Shown one piece after another: positions 24,502-34,094 of a stretch of DNA of 59,159 bases; the stretch's first letter is position 1; every line of letters begins with the position of its first letter. The notes beneath the pieces were generated by a model. That model did no database searches. It was given only the letters and a program-made list of their open reading frames with translations, and had not been told where the DNA came from. The position numbers and the translations under genes are program-made. The stretch covers positions 1-59,159 of the forward strand of contig JAYQWA010000014.1 of the NCBI GenBank assembly GCA_038148755.1, written 5' to 3'. This DNA is from UBA5109 sp038148755 (GTDB lineage Bacteria > Pseudomonadota > Gammaproteobacteria > Pseudomonadales > Pseudohongiellaceae).

Positions 24502-25857
24502 TTAAGCTTTAGCGATATTGATACGTCCATTACTGTGACCTAACTGGTCAAGATGGATACCATATACATCTAGGATGCTTAAAAGTAAGTTTGTGTTAGG
24601 AGTAGAATCACCATTCTCAGCGATCACATCAGTGTGATGTCCGCTACGAAGCTGACCTGCTCCACCACCAATAACAACATTAGACAATGGATCTTTACTA
24701 TGTACGTTACCATCACCCATACCAGCACCGAAGAGAACAACAGTGTTATCTAACAGGCTACCATTAACATCTTCAATATTAGCGAGTTTCGCAACTAAAT
24801 AATCAGAAACCATTTTCGCATGATAAGTGTTAATTAAAGCATGCAATGCTTCCCTTTCAGGATTGTAACCGTGGTGAGATACACCATGATGCTGCTCAGG
24901 TACACCAATTTGAGGATAAGTACGCTGGTTCAACTCTCTTGAAAGCATCATAGTAGAGACACGAGTTGTATCAGTCTGGAAGGCCAAAGCCATCAATTCA
25001 AACTGAGTGCGAACGTGATCATCATAAAGCTCAGGAATCTCAACAGGAGCAGCAGACAAGTTTGAACCCTGCTCTCTCATGCGACCTTCCAGATTACTAA
25101 TACGACGCTCAACTTCACGAACATTTTCCAGGAAATCGTTAATTCGTTGTTGGTCACGAATACCCAATCTGCTCTCCATGTTTGCAGCAGCAACCATTAT
25201 TGAGTCTAATAAGCTCTTATCAGTTTGAGCTCGAACCAAGCGCTCTTCAGTAGTAGAGCCGTAGCCAAACATACGCTCAAAAACAACACGAGGGTTAATT
25301 TCCATTGGCTGAGGCTTATTAGCTTCTGCCCAAGAAATTGTATTGATGTAGCCACAGCTACTTGTTCCATCGCAGGCTCCGATCATTGCGCCGGCATCTT
25401 CAATAGCCAGTTCCAAAGAAGGCAGAGGGGTATCTTGACCAATTCGATCAGCAATCATCTGGTCGATTGTTTTACCTGCTTCTACGTCAGCACCTGAAGT
25501 ATCTTTAGCAATCGCACCACTTAACCAAGTACAGCTAGAAGTAGCGTGGCCTGAACCAGTAGTATTAGCAGTATTCAGCTTCATGTTGCTGAAAATCTGC
25601 ATTTGGTCACGGAAAGGCTCAAGGGGCTTCAGAATCTGAGTCATTTCATAATCTGAACCTTCAGTTGTAGGTACATACTCATCAAGTATCACACCGTGAG
25701 GAGTATAAATACCAGCGAACCTAAGCTGTGGTTCAGCCGAATTTTGTGCACTTGCAGCTGGAATCATAGCTTCCAACATTGGCAAGCCCATAGTTACACC
25801 GGCGCCTTTTAAAACTGTACGTCTCGGTAGTGATTTCTTGGTGATAAACATTGTCAA
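24502..25857 (-). CDS. DUF1552 family exported protein (Tat signal)
   Basis: A 451-residue protein starting with a twin-arginine signal (KKSLPRRTVLKGAG, RR at 12-13; cleavage about ASA, 37). The body matches the DUF1552 family: FAGIYTPHGVILDEYVP, SNMKLNTANTTGSGHATSSCTWLSG is the long Ser/Gly segment (given by position about 92-115), and FGAGMGDGNVHSKDPLSNVVIGGG near the end is the family's late motif. DUF1552 proteins have a sulfatase/alkaline-phosphatase-like fold by prediction, and function is not established. In planctomycetes and myxobacteria they pair with DUF1592/cytochrome-like proteins; no such partner is beside this one. Abundant regular codons suggest high expression. Confidence 0.85.
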   Translation of the reverse strand: MTMFITKKSLPRRTVLKGAGVTMGLPMLEAMIPAASAQNSAEPQLRFAGIYTPHGVILDEYVPTTEGSDYEMTQILKPLEPFRDQMQIFSNMKLNTANTTGSGHATSSCTWLSGAIAKDTSGADVEAGKTIDQMIADRIGQDTPLPSLELAIEDAGAMIGACDGTSSCGYINTISWAEANKPQPMEINPRVVFERMFGYGSTTEERLVRAQTDKSLLDSIMVAAANMESRLGIRDQQRINDFLENVREVERRISNLEGRMREQGSNLSAAPVEIPELYDDHVRTQFELMALAFQTDTTRVSTMMLSRELNQRTYPQIGVPEQHHGVSHHGYNPEREALHALINTYHAKMVSDYLVAKLANIEDVNGSLLDNTVVLFGAGMGDGNVHSKDPLSNVVIGGGAGQLRSGHHTDVIAENGDSTPNTNLLLSILDVYGIHLDQLGHSNGRINIAKA

Positions 25858-26119
25858 ACCCCCTAATCGAGTAATCTTTGTTAAGTTTATATTTCTACTT
25901 CTTTAACCTGTGTCCGATTATTACCAAACACAAATAGAACTGCAACAAAAATCTACTTTAATTCCAAGAGATTCATGTTATTTACACAATTCTTTAAAGT
26001 TCATATACAGGCAATTTAATCCTTACAAATCATATGGTTATTGTTAGGTAAAAACTACCCTCTCAGCCCATGAACACCCCTCCAACCTTGCGGTTTCACT
26101 GGCGTTAGGGCTGGTATGC

Positions 26120-27076
26120 TCAGCCCCTATTATGCGGCCTTTCATAGTCTATATCCGGTCCTTTTGGTACCACCTGAGTTGGATTGATCATATCGTGACT
26201 ATAATAATAGTGCACTTTAATATGCCTAAAACTGACCGTTTCCTTGATTCCAGGCAACTGATACAGCTCCCTCACATAGTTGGATATATTGGGATAATCC
26301 TCAATACGCCTTTTATTGGTTTTGAAATGACCGTAATAAACACAATCAAACCTGATCAGGGTTGTAAAAAGACGCCAATCAGCTTCGGTTATTTGATCCC
26401 CCGCTAAATATTTTTGTTGGCCCAAAATACTCTCAACTTTATCCATCGCCGAGAACAGGTTTTCGTAATGTTTTTCATATACATCCTGCTTGGTAGCAAA
26501 GCCACATTTATATACGCCATTATTGATATTGTGATAAACGAGTTCATTAATCGCATCAATAGCAGTATGCAAAGACTCTGGATAATAATCAGTCTTGTCA
26601 TCAGTGAAGTCATTGAATGCCGTATTCAGCATGCGGATAATCTCGGAAGATTCATTGTTAACAATACAATTATTCTTCTTATCCCACAGCACTGGAACTG
26701 TTACCCTGCCTGAATAATCTGGTTGATGGCTTGTATAAACTTCATACATGTACTTGATATCCGGAATCGGGCTTGCCTCGAACCCGTATTTGAGACTTTC
26801 CTGCTCACTTAAAACCCAGCCATGCTCGAGCATTTCAGCTTCGACAACTGTCACTCCTATGATGGATTCAAGTTTCTTTATTGCCCTGAATATTAATGTA
26901 CGATGCGCCCAGGGGCAGGCCAGTGAAACAAACAGGTGATAGCGGCCTGCTTCTGCCGGAAAACTCTCATCTCCAATCTGGTTTCTGAATTGCGCATCAG
27001 TACGGATGAATTCTCCGCCCGATGATTTTGTGTCATACCAGTCAGTATTCCACTCTCCTTTTACTAATAAACCCAT
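26120..27076 (-). CDS. yqjG: Glutathionyl-hydroquinone reductase (GST omega/Xi family)
   Basis: This family reduces glutathionyl-hydroquinones with glutathione. The start is best at the ATG at 27076 (MGLLVKGEWNTDW), 8 bases after GGGGA; the 12 bases upstream in frame begin with TTG and are unlikely to be used. The 318-residue protein has the N-terminal extension WYDTKSSGGEFIRTDAQFRN, the thioredoxin fold with the active-site Cys in LACPWAHRTLIFR, and the all-helical C-terminal domain with GVYKCGFATKQ and the typical end DYERPHNRG. It is a single gene with no functional partners nearby. Confidence 0.93.
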   Translation of the reverse strand: MGLLVKGEWNTDWYDTKSSGGEFIRTDAQFRNQIGDESFPAEAGRYHLFVSLACPWAHRTLIFRAIKKLESIIGVTVVEAEMLEHGWVLSEQESLKYGFEASPIPDIKYMYEVYTSHQPDYSGRVTVPVLWDKKNNCIVNNESSEIIRMLNTAFNDFTDDKTDYYPESLHTAIDAINELVYHNINNGVYKCGFATKQDVYEKHYENLFSAMDKVESILGQQKYLAGDQITEADWRLFTTLIRFDCVYYGHFKTNKRRIEDYPNISNYVRELYQLPGIKETVSFRHIKVHYYYSHDMINPTQVVPKGPDIDYERPHNRG

Positions 27077-27148
27077 ATTTTTCCCCAATAATAAGCCAGG
27101 CCTTAATTTAAAGGCTTGGAAATGAATAAGAACATGATTATCTATACT

Positions 27149-28630
27149 TTATTGACATTGAAAACTAGCAGCATCACTGCTTTCTGCACCGTCAGTATAT
27201 ACCGCAACCTGCGGATATGCACAAAGTGGCCGGGTGCTCATCACCCCGTTGTTTTCAAAGCGTGCTGCGTTAATGCGTTCTGGCGCTTGTCCCGACTCTC
27301 GCCAGGTATCAATTACCTGAAGTTTACTCCATGTATCAAAACCATTCCCACCTCGACAGTGATTGACACCTGGCATCATAAATAGACGAACCGATTCTCT
27401 TGTATTTAAACTGACAGCAGCCTGCACCTGATTATAGTAATCTATTGAATTAAAAGGAGAAATCAGTGGGTCATTCCAGCCATGATAGAGCAGCAACTTA
27501 CCCCCGTTGTTAATAAATTCACTGATATCCGGATCAATAGCCTGCATACCAAGTGCATCAACTAACTCATCTAAATCAGTCAGGTCTCCTGCATAATCCA
27601 TATCCATAAAATCCCAGTCAGCATCCTGATTAACAACATAAGCCTGCATCGCATTTGAATAAGCAAAAGGTTGACGATTAACCATGGCGGACCAGCCAAG
27701 TTCACTGCCTTTTGCAAAACCTGGATAAATCAAGTCACCATTGTCAGGGTTAACAGGACCTTGATATATCTTTTGTACAGCTTCAACCTCCAGCGCACTC
27801 AAGCCTGCAATGGATGCAGGTTCAGCATGACACATAGCAGGGTTTTCTATAATCCCGTCTTCCAAACCATCCAGACCATCACAGGCAGCAAGCATAGCGC
27901 CATTAACAAGCATGAAGTCATCTTCAGACAAATCCAGACCAGGGGTGTCATTAACAATACGGCTATTCCAGAGCTGTTGCATTGTCATTCGAATGGTTGA
28001 GTTGGCCGGGGCACCAGCAACGATGCCATCAAAATCACCAGGGTAGCGTTGCGCGGCCGTTAAAGCCTGTCGGCCACCGGTTGAACAACCATTGAAATAA
28101 GTAAAACGCGGAGCAGTAGAGTAGAAGTTTGTTACCAGAATTTTAGCGGCAACTGTCATTTCATGAATTGATCGATAAGCAAAATCAGCCAGAGTTACCT
28201 TATCAAACAGGAAGTCCGGAGTACCCCCTTGATGTCCGGTATCAGTACTCACAGCAGCAAAACCCTCTGCAAGTGCTTCAGCCAGCGCATCATAGCTTAT
28301 GACACCAGCAAATCCTCCATTGCCGACAGCAACCAGTTTGTTATTCCAGTTTGTCGGCAGCCAAACTTCAATTTCTATAGTTGAGCCAGTAACTGGGGAA
28401 AGGACGGCACTGACCCGACAAAAAGCTCCAAGCTGACTATAGATTTCACTATTGTTTGAAGGTGGCTCAAATCTACCAGCTTCAACAAGCTCTGTCGCAG
28501 TAATAAAGCCTTCACTTAGCAACTGGGAACCTAGACTCTCACAGGATAACTCCATCTGTTGCGCCGAAGCAGATGCTGCCATGAGCCAACAGAGAAACAA
28601 AATACCACTGGTCATAATTTTTTTAAGCAT
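27149..28630 (-). CDS. Tannase / feruloyl esterase family protein, secreted
   Basis: Family members hydrolyse ester bonds of galloyl, feruloyl or related phenolic esters. The start at 28630 (MLKKIMTSGILFLC) follows AAGGAGAGGAA and gives a clean signal peptide (to about ASAQ, 24); an upstream in-frame start at 28660 is less likely. The 493-residue protein contains the nucleophile motif GCSTGGRQ, the upstream VSTDTGHQGGTPD and late LLYHGWNDPLISP (acid) and NHCRGGNG (His) motifs; paired Cys match the family's disulfides. The substrate is not determined. Signal peptide and the type II system make secretion outside the cell possible. Confidence 0.9.
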   Translation of the reverse strand: MLKKIMTSGILFLCWLMAASASAQQMELSCESLGSQLLSEGFITATELVEAGRFEPPSNNSEIYSQLGAFCRVSAVLSPVTGSTIEIEVWLPTNWNNKLVAVGNGGFAGVISYDALAEALAEGFAAVSTDTGHQGGTPDFLFDKVTLADFAYRSIHEMTVAAKILVTNFYSTAPRFTYFNGCSTGGRQALTAAQRYPGDFDGIVAGAPANSTIRMTMQQLWNSRIVNDTPGLDLSEDDFMLVNGAMLAACDGLDGLEDGIIENPAMCHAEPASIAGLSALEVEAVQKIYQGPVNPDNGDLIYPGFAKGSELGWSAMVNRQPFAYSNAMQAYVVNQDADWDFMDMDYAGDLTDLDELVDALGMQAIDPDISEFINNGGKLLLYHGWNDPLISPFNSIDYYNQVQAAVSLNTRESVRLFMMPGVNHCRGGNGFDTWSKLQVIDTWRESGQAPERINAARFENNGVMSTRPLCAYPQVAVYTDGAESSDAASFQCQ

Positions 28631-28693
28631 TTCCTCTCCTTTTATTGCCTGATAACCCATCTCATTAAGCGGTTTGCAAATTCATTTATAGCA

Positions 28694-29647
28694 CTATCTA
28701 TTTATTATTTTAATAACATCACTCAGTTGATTTTTTTTACCTGCTATCGACTTTCTGTTTTTATTCACTTTCTTTAAGCTTCTTAAAGCAGAAAAAAAAG
28801 CTTTTATATTTTTCTTATCAACCAGAATTAACTCGCCAAGTAGCTGCAGCAAGGTGAAAGGAAGGGTCGAGCCAAGCAGGCGGGGCACGGAGAAATGCGT
28901 CCATTCGAGTAAATAACGATTTCGCCGTTGCGTACTCTTTATCAGGTCAGACTTGAAATGGTCCTCGATGGTGCCTTTATCAGCATGAATGACTTCGGCA
29001 TTTGGATTAAAGTGGGATGACCATCCCTGATACCAGGCCCTGAGCCCCACATCGAAGTCTTCATAATAAAAAGGCTTATAAAGGTCACTGAAACCACCCA
29101 GTGTTTCAAACATGCTCTTGCGCATCATCACGGAGCCACCCGAGCAGTACAGAGTTAAATAGTCTCGCCCTGATTGCTTCATGCTGGAAATTTCTTCTGT
29201 GTTCCAGGGAAGCAGCTTCAACCTGCCATGTGAAAATCTAGAACGGGTCCACGAACTCTGGTTGACTTCAGTGTCCTGATTAAGAATTAAGGGATTCACA
29301 GCAAAAGTATCATCCTTGCTAAAACTTTTAGCCAGTTCATTCAGGCAGCCTGTTTTAAGCTGAACATCGGAGTTAAGTAAAAATATCAATTCATGACGGG
29401 CAGCGTCGACACCTGAATGAATAGCATCCGCAAAACCTTTATTAGACTTATGCTGAACCAGTCTGACAGAGGCGAATTTTTCCTGGAGAATTTTTACACT
29501 CTGATCTGTGGAGGCATCATCGACAACAACTACCTCACAGTCACCCTTAAAATTTTCACACTCATTGATAACGGAAGGTAAGTTTTCCTGTAATAGTTTT
29601 TCACCATTGTAATTGGGTATGATTACTGAGCAATTCTGCATCATCAA
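28694..29647 (-). CDS. Glycosyltransferase family 2
   Basis: A 317-residue GT-A fold enzyme transferring a sugar from a nucleotide donor. It shows the N-terminal SVIIPNYNGEKLLQ, VVVDDASTDQS (nucleotide-binding Asp), the metal-binding region FLLNSDVQL (DxD-like) and the acceptor-site signature YYEDFDVGLRAWYQGW (ED...). It resembles rhamnosyl- or mannosyltransferases of surface polysaccharide synthesis. No polysaccharide locus surrounds it, so it is an orphan; the C-terminus is a basic helix that may bind the membrane. The first residues are Met-Met-Met, so the exact start is ambiguous by 1-2 codons. Confidence 0.87.
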   Translation of the reverse strand: MMMQNCSVIIPNYNGEKLLQENLPSVINECENFKGDCEVVVVDDASTDQSVKILQEKFASVRLVQHKSNKGFADAIHSGVDAARHELIFLLNSDVQLKTGCLNELAKSFSKDDTFAVNPLILNQDTEVNQSSWTRSRFSHGRLKLLPWNTEEISSMKQSGRDYLTLYCSGGSVMMRKSMFETLGGFSDLYKPFYYEDFDVGLRAWYQGWSSHFNPNAEVIHADKGTIEDHFKSDLIKSTQRRNRYLLEWTHFSVPRLLGSTLPFTLLQLLGELILVDKKNIKAFFSALRSLKKVNKNRKSIAGKKNQLSDVIKIINR

Positions 29648-30080
29648 AAATCAGGTATTCGCGTAGTTATCCAGCAACTACACTATTATTCGGCTGTTTG
29701 GTCGCTTCATAATGCAGCAATTCCAGTTTCTGTGTGCTTATTGCCACACTGGCAATAATTCAAACCAGACTTTATTCTGAGAGCCCTTCTTTATAAAAAT
29801 TGTCTGGTAAATCTACTATAAAACCCACTGTAAGGCTTTAATTATCTTTAATATTGTCTGAACCAGGCCTGAATTTTAATAGTTTAAATGTAACTGTTTA
29901 ATCTGTTTTGAGTAATACCTGGCACACAAAGGAATTGCCACAGGTAAGATAAAGTGCAGGTAAGGAGCACAGAGTTCAAACTATTAAGGAAGAAGTAAAG
30001 TAGATAATGCTGAGAATAATCCTGTAAAAAATTGAATAACCAAGATACCAATTCCTAACTTGGTATGAATTTCTTCTAGC
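29648..30080. other. 433-base gap with no recognised gene
   Basis: A+T-rich DNA between the glycosyltransferase and DUF2272 genes with stop codons in all frames. A short inverted repeat near its end (CCAAGATACCAA...TTGGTAT, about 30040-30065) is the only structure I see; no promoter or RNA gene is convincing. Promoters for the glycosyltransferase gene should lie in the right part. Confidence 0.5.
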
Positions 30081-31154
30081 TTATTTAAAGCCAGCTTCGG
30101 ATGATCTGCTTGCCTGCGTCCTGTTAGGTATTATGATCTGCAACAGAGAGCCTAAATTTTGCAGGGTAGGACTGTTATCCATCGCATTCTCTTCTATCCG
30201 GTCTGCCTGTAATTGTAAATGAGCAAAAATTTTTCTCCCGGCATATGGCGAGGGCGCAAAATATTCCCCGGCTCTGGTTGCCGCAGGAAAAACCTTAAGC
30301 CTCACCGAAGCTCTTACATTACCACCTATAGCTTTGATTTCACCAGCCGTTTCATCTACTGCAACCACAATATCACAATGCGTTCGTGCACCTTCTCCCA
30401 AATGCCCCCGACGTTGTTCAAGATTGCTATATTCGGGCATTGACCCTTGACAAAGCAGATCGCCTGGATTTATTTCTGCTTCTCCGACATCAAATGCAAC
30501 ATAAGCTGTATCATTGCTGACACCATCCCGCGCCAAAATTGCCTGATCAATATAACTGTGATGAGCAATGGCTCGTGAGAATTGTTGCATTTCTCCCAAG
30601 CCACTCTCGCAGGCCACCCAGGAAATAAAAGCCGCAGACCAAAAATCTCGCCATCGTGCGCCCAATCCATCACGTTGCCAGTTTTGATTCTGCCTGGCTA
30701 AAATCCAGCTACTGTCTGGTGCTGCAGACCAGTACCCCGCGATGGAATCCGCTACTCTGGCAGCCTCTTCATAGCTGGGACGATAATAACGCCGTTGACC
30801 ACTAGCATCCCGGGGGAATAATTCGGACTCACTGATGTTGGCCATATCCAATACGCTCAGACCAAAATAGGCCCATTCCTGGATAGCAATATTCACCATG
30901 CGGCGTCTGATTTCAGTTCTGGGAAGGGAACTGCAACTTCGATCGATAATCTGCATTTCACCAGGCTCACCCTCGACTCTTGAAGACGGAGGATTTACCG
31001 CCAGCATATCCAATGGCAGGCGCTCATAAGCTGTTATTTGTTGCGCGTAAACCTGCTGACTTAGGGAGAAGAAAAGCACTAGCGCAACGAAGAGGTTAAA
31101 ACATTTTTTCAATTGTTTTTTCTCATGATTTTTAATTGAAAAGCATAATAGCAC
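30081..31154 (-). CDS. DUF2272-domain exported protein
   Basis: A 357-residue protein with a signal peptide (KKCFNLFVALVLFFSLSQQVYAQ; the reading from 31154 puts 15 unusual residues before it, so a later start such as the TTG at codon 16 is possible). The body matches DUF2272: WSAAFISWVACESG, AHHSYIDQAI and INPGDLLCQGS followed by HCDIVVAVDETAGEIKAIGGNV. The C/H/D arrangement is like NlpC/P60 or CHAP amidases, so a peptidoglycan-related function is possible but not established. No operon partner is obvious. Confidence 0.75.
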   Translation of the reverse strand: MLLCFSIKNHEKKQLKKCFNLFVALVLFFSLSQQVYAQQITAYERLPLDMLAVNPPSSRVEGEPGEMQIIDRSCSSLPRTEIRRRMVNIAIQEWAYFGLSVLDMANISESELFPRDASGQRRYYRPSYEEAARVADSIAGYWSAAPDSSWILARQNQNWQRDGLGARWRDFWSAAFISWVACESGLGEMQQFSRAIAHHSYIDQAILARDGVSNDTAYVAFDVGEAEINPGDLLCQGSMPEYSNLEQRRGHLGEGARTHCDIVVAVDETAGEIKAIGGNVRASVRLKVFPAATRAGEYFAPSPYAGRKIFAHLQLQADRIEENAMDNSPTLQNLGSLLQIIIPNRTQASRSSEAGFK

Positions 31155-31262
31155 TACTCACTAAAATCCAGAGAAAGTACTTACAATAGGGCTTGGATCA
31201 AAAGGTATAGCTATGAGATTGCGCTGATGAAGTTATTCATGCGCCTGTAAATCGGTAGCGTT

Positions 31263-32552
31263 TCAATTCTCAATTCTTAGCTCTGAGGCATAAAGCATTT
31301 GCCGATCATTATCCCTAGCAGCCCAGTTAAGCAGGGTTTCCAGGCTAGGTTCCAGCATGCCCTGAAACCTAACAACATTATTAACAGTCACTGTTACAGG
31401 CTTTGAAAAATCAATAACTTCAGGTGAAAGCAATAATCGAAACGCGCCAACAGCGTCACTGATGGCCTGAATATTATTACCCTCTCTCACCAGGTCCACC
31501 CTTCCTCCTGCATCCATATCCAAAACCGAAGAACCGTCAGCCGGATCAACACCGATTTCAAATAAAGGAATCGGGCTTTCTTTTTCGAAATCCAGCTCTT
31601 CAATAACCAGCCAGTATGAACGCATATTCTGTCCCTGCACTGCTTTCCAGGTGATTGATGCCGGATTGGCTTCACGCGGATGTGCAGTAACAAATTCTTC
31701 AAATTCATCACGCCAATCTGGCCACCAGTCAGTATTGTGCTCGCCATTTCTCAATGGCTGGTATTCAATATCAACCCCTCGCATTTGTAGGTAGGTAATA
31801 AAAGGAGTCACACGCGAAGTCGGATACAAACGATCCCGCCCGCCATTAATGGCATACCACGGCTTACCCAATAAATTGTGGAGAAAGGATGTGCCATCTG
31901 ATATGGATGGATTAGCCAGCACCATCGTATAACCAATAAATGAATAAAATGCCGCAAAACGTGTGTTTTCATGCATGGCAACATACCAGGCACCAGTACC
32001 GCCATCAGAGATGCCTCCCATGACCACCCGGTTTTCATCAACATTATATTCTCGCTTAACCCGATCAAGAATCTGGCGGATATTTTCAACCTGGCTGACA
32101 TCCCACCAGGGCGAATCTAACCAGGCATAAGGCATAACATAAATCTGCTCTGCTCCCTGTAAGCGGGTTCGGCCACGGCCGCGTCCACCTGGACGATTAT
32201 CTGTTCTACCCCCTATCCCACCATGTAACTCGAAACGAACCTGGTATTGCTGCGATGGGTCATAATTGTCAGGTACATTTAAATGGTAGAAGTATTCTGT
32301 GCCATCTGCTGCTTCATAAGAACGTAGCACCACGCCGGTATCCGCCGTCTGATAATCTTTGCCTGCCTGTAATAACTGGTAAGCATCCATAAAGCTGATG
32401 CCGCTTTGCAGAATAGCCGCAACACTTTCCTCCGCTTCCTGAATATCAGCAGCATTCCAAAACTCATCAAACAACGAAACATATTGAGCTGGTTGAGCAA
32501 ATAACTGAGAACTAAAAACAAAGAATAAAGCGACCAATACTATTTTTTTCAT
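31263..32552 (-). CDS. Secreted alpha/beta hydrolase (esterase)
   Basis: A 429-residue protein with signal peptide (MKKIVLVALFFVFSSQLFA). The hydrolase core shows a dipeptide oxyanion region (RFELHGGIGG) and the nucleophile elbow MGGISDGGTGAW (Ser in GxSxG), with an acid/His set late (GEHNTDWWPDW). It resembles PHB-depolymerase-like or putative esterases of the peptidase S9 type. The C-terminal approx. 120 residues (VDPADGSSVLDMDAGG onward) look like a separate beta domain. The substrate is unknown; it is one of several exported hydrolases in this part of the window. Confidence 0.78.
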   Translation of the reverse strand: MKKIVLVALFFVFSSQLFAQPAQYVSLFDEFWNAADIQEAEESVAAILQSGISFMDAYQLLQAGKDYQTADTGVVLRSYEAADGTEYFYHLNVPDNYDPSQQYQVRFELHGGIGGRTDNRPGGRGRGRTRLQGAEQIYVMPYAWLDSPWWDVSQVENIRQILDRVKREYNVDENRVVMGGISDGGTGAWYVAMHENTRFAAFYSFIGYTMVLANPSISDGTSFLHNLLGKPWYAINGGRDRLYPTSRVTPFITYLQMRGVDIEYQPLRNGEHNTDWWPDWRDEFEEFVTAHPREANPASITWKAVQGQNMRSYWLVIEELDFEKESPIPLFEIGVDPADGSSVLDMDAGGRVDLVREGNNIQAISDAVGAFRLLLSPEVIDFSKPVTVTVNNVVRFQGMLEPSLETLLNWAARDNDRQMLYASELRIEN

Positions 32553-32611
32553 AAACGGGCCTGCGCTGTGTTTCCCAAATCCTATTAATACCTGAACTTT
32601 AAACCTTAACT

Positions 32612-33289
32612 TTATACCTTGCCTACTTGCACCATTTCGTTACCGCCTTTTTGAAATTCATAAGCGACTTGTTTAATGGCTACAGAATAACCGAGTTTTT
32701 CAAGCTGCTCTATCACCGACAAAACAAAATCTGATTGTTTCCCTTCCAGAGTCAGTAAGGGAAATATTCTAACTTCATCTGCGACTCTCAGCATTTCCAG
32801 AATTGAATTGAGATGAAACTCGCAGGAAAAGAAGTCTGAATATAAAAACAGAAAATGCGAACACAAGGCCAAATCGAACTGTTTATCGCTAAAATTTAAT
32901 GTGGGTAACTCACCACTCACGTAGCGTCCTTCCTGCAAACCTTTTTCAAGGTCAGCAATGAATTTTTTCACAGTATTCATTCTGGTGTTTTTTAAATCTT
33001 GAACAGTCTTGTGATAATTCCAGACCCAGTTATCCGAGCCTGCTTCTACTTGAGACATAATTCCATCTATTACCTGATAAAATTTCTGCTCAATGTCATC
33101 TGCACTAAAAATATAAACAGGATCCATCGATACATAATTCTTACCCAACTCTGTCAGCTCAGCATTTACGCAGGCCGGGCCGTCAGCCACACCAATGATA
33201 TTCTTGTCCAAATCTGTTTCAGATAATTGAAACATGAGCCTGTACTCATCAAAAGAACGGCCCAATGGTGCTACATCATCCAGTTTCAT
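32612..33289 (-). CDS. SAM-dependent methyltransferase-like protein
   Basis: A 225-residue cytoplasmic protein. VADGPACVNAELTELG near residue 35 resembles a variant SAM-binding loop (GxGxGxxAxxL with changes), and FSDKQFDLALCSHFLFLYS followed by ILEMLRVADEVRIFPLL matches the motif-IV/post-IV pattern of class I methyltransferases. The last strands (GYSVAIKQVAYEFQKGGNEMVQV) also fit. The substrate is unknown. It starts 9 bases from the end of the broken metallopeptidase gene, in the same orientation, and may have been co-transcribed with it. Confidence 0.65.
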   Translation of the reverse strand: MKLDDVAPLGRSFDEYRLMFQLSETDLDKNIIGVADGPACVNAELTELGKNYVSMDPVYIFSADDIEQKFYQVIDGIMSQVEAGSDNWVWNYHKTVQDLKNTRMNTVKKFIADLEKGLQEGRYVSGELPTLNFSDKQFDLALCSHFLFLYSDFFSCEFHLNSILEMLRVADEVRIFPLLTLEGKQSDFVLSVIEQLEKLGYSVAIKQVAYEFQKGGNEMVQVGKV

Positions 33290-33297
33290 AATTATTC

Positions 33298-34047
33298 CTA
33301 TAATTCAGGATTGGAAATCCTACCTTTCATTTCGACATATAACAGGAAAGCACCCCAAAACTGACTCAACACAATGATAAAAGTACCCAATGCGAAACAT
33401 AATCCCGCACAGAACCCAGCATGTTCCATACTATTTGTCATGGTAAGCACATTCCACCAATCATGAGTTGTATCTATGCCTGTAATTAAAGGCAAATAGC
33501 GGGTTGGCGCATCAGCAATATAAGGAGACACATCAATACAATTCTGCCCACACCACCAAAGCATTAGAGAGGCAGCAAAATTATCCCGCCGCCAAACCAT
33601 AAAATAAACCAGGGGTGCCAACGGTGTGAGGATCTGGAAAAAGCTGCCGCCCATGAACATCCAGACGGTGCCAAATGGCCTGAAAAATATATGGCCGTAT
33701 TCATGGAAAGGTAAATTTACATAATGCAAAAAGGAGTTACCGATATACTCCCAGTCAATGCCGTGCAGAATAAAGCTCTAGCCCCAGATAAAAAACCAGG
33801 CAAACAACACACTATGTCCCCAGAAGGGACTTTCATCACGGTCGCTTGGCATAAAGAAAATATAATAATAAATGCGCTTCAGCAGCGGCTCTTTTGCCTG
33901 TTCTACTGATTCATTTATGCCAGTTTTATTGTTTATCACCTGCCACTTTGCATAGGCAATACCACAGGCAGGACAAACGCCTTCCAGCATGTCGCTGTCA
34001 TGTTCCTGTGCTTCATATTGGCATTTGGGGCATATCGTCCGGGACAG
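33298..34047 (-). pseudogene. Zinc-ribbon / HExxH membrane metallopeptidase gene interrupted by an in-frame TAG
   Basis: Two reading frames, 34047-33781 and 33777-33298, are in the same frame and separated only by a TAG at 33778-33780 (codon 90). Joined, they make about 249 residues: a two-CxxC zinc ribbon (TICPKC...GVCPACGIAYAKW), a membrane segment (HSVLFAWFFIWG), the peptidase-like motif LPFHEYGHIFF (HExxH) and at least two further membrane helices (FMGGSFFQILTPLAPLVYFMV; WGAFLLYVEM). No ATG or GTG starts the zinc ribbon; the nearest in-frame candidate is a CTG at 34047, just after a TGA. The two faults together indicate decay. Confidence 0.85.
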
Positions 34048-34094
34048 TATAAATCACTGCTTCACAGTGGCTCCATTTCTGTTTTAATAACTGA

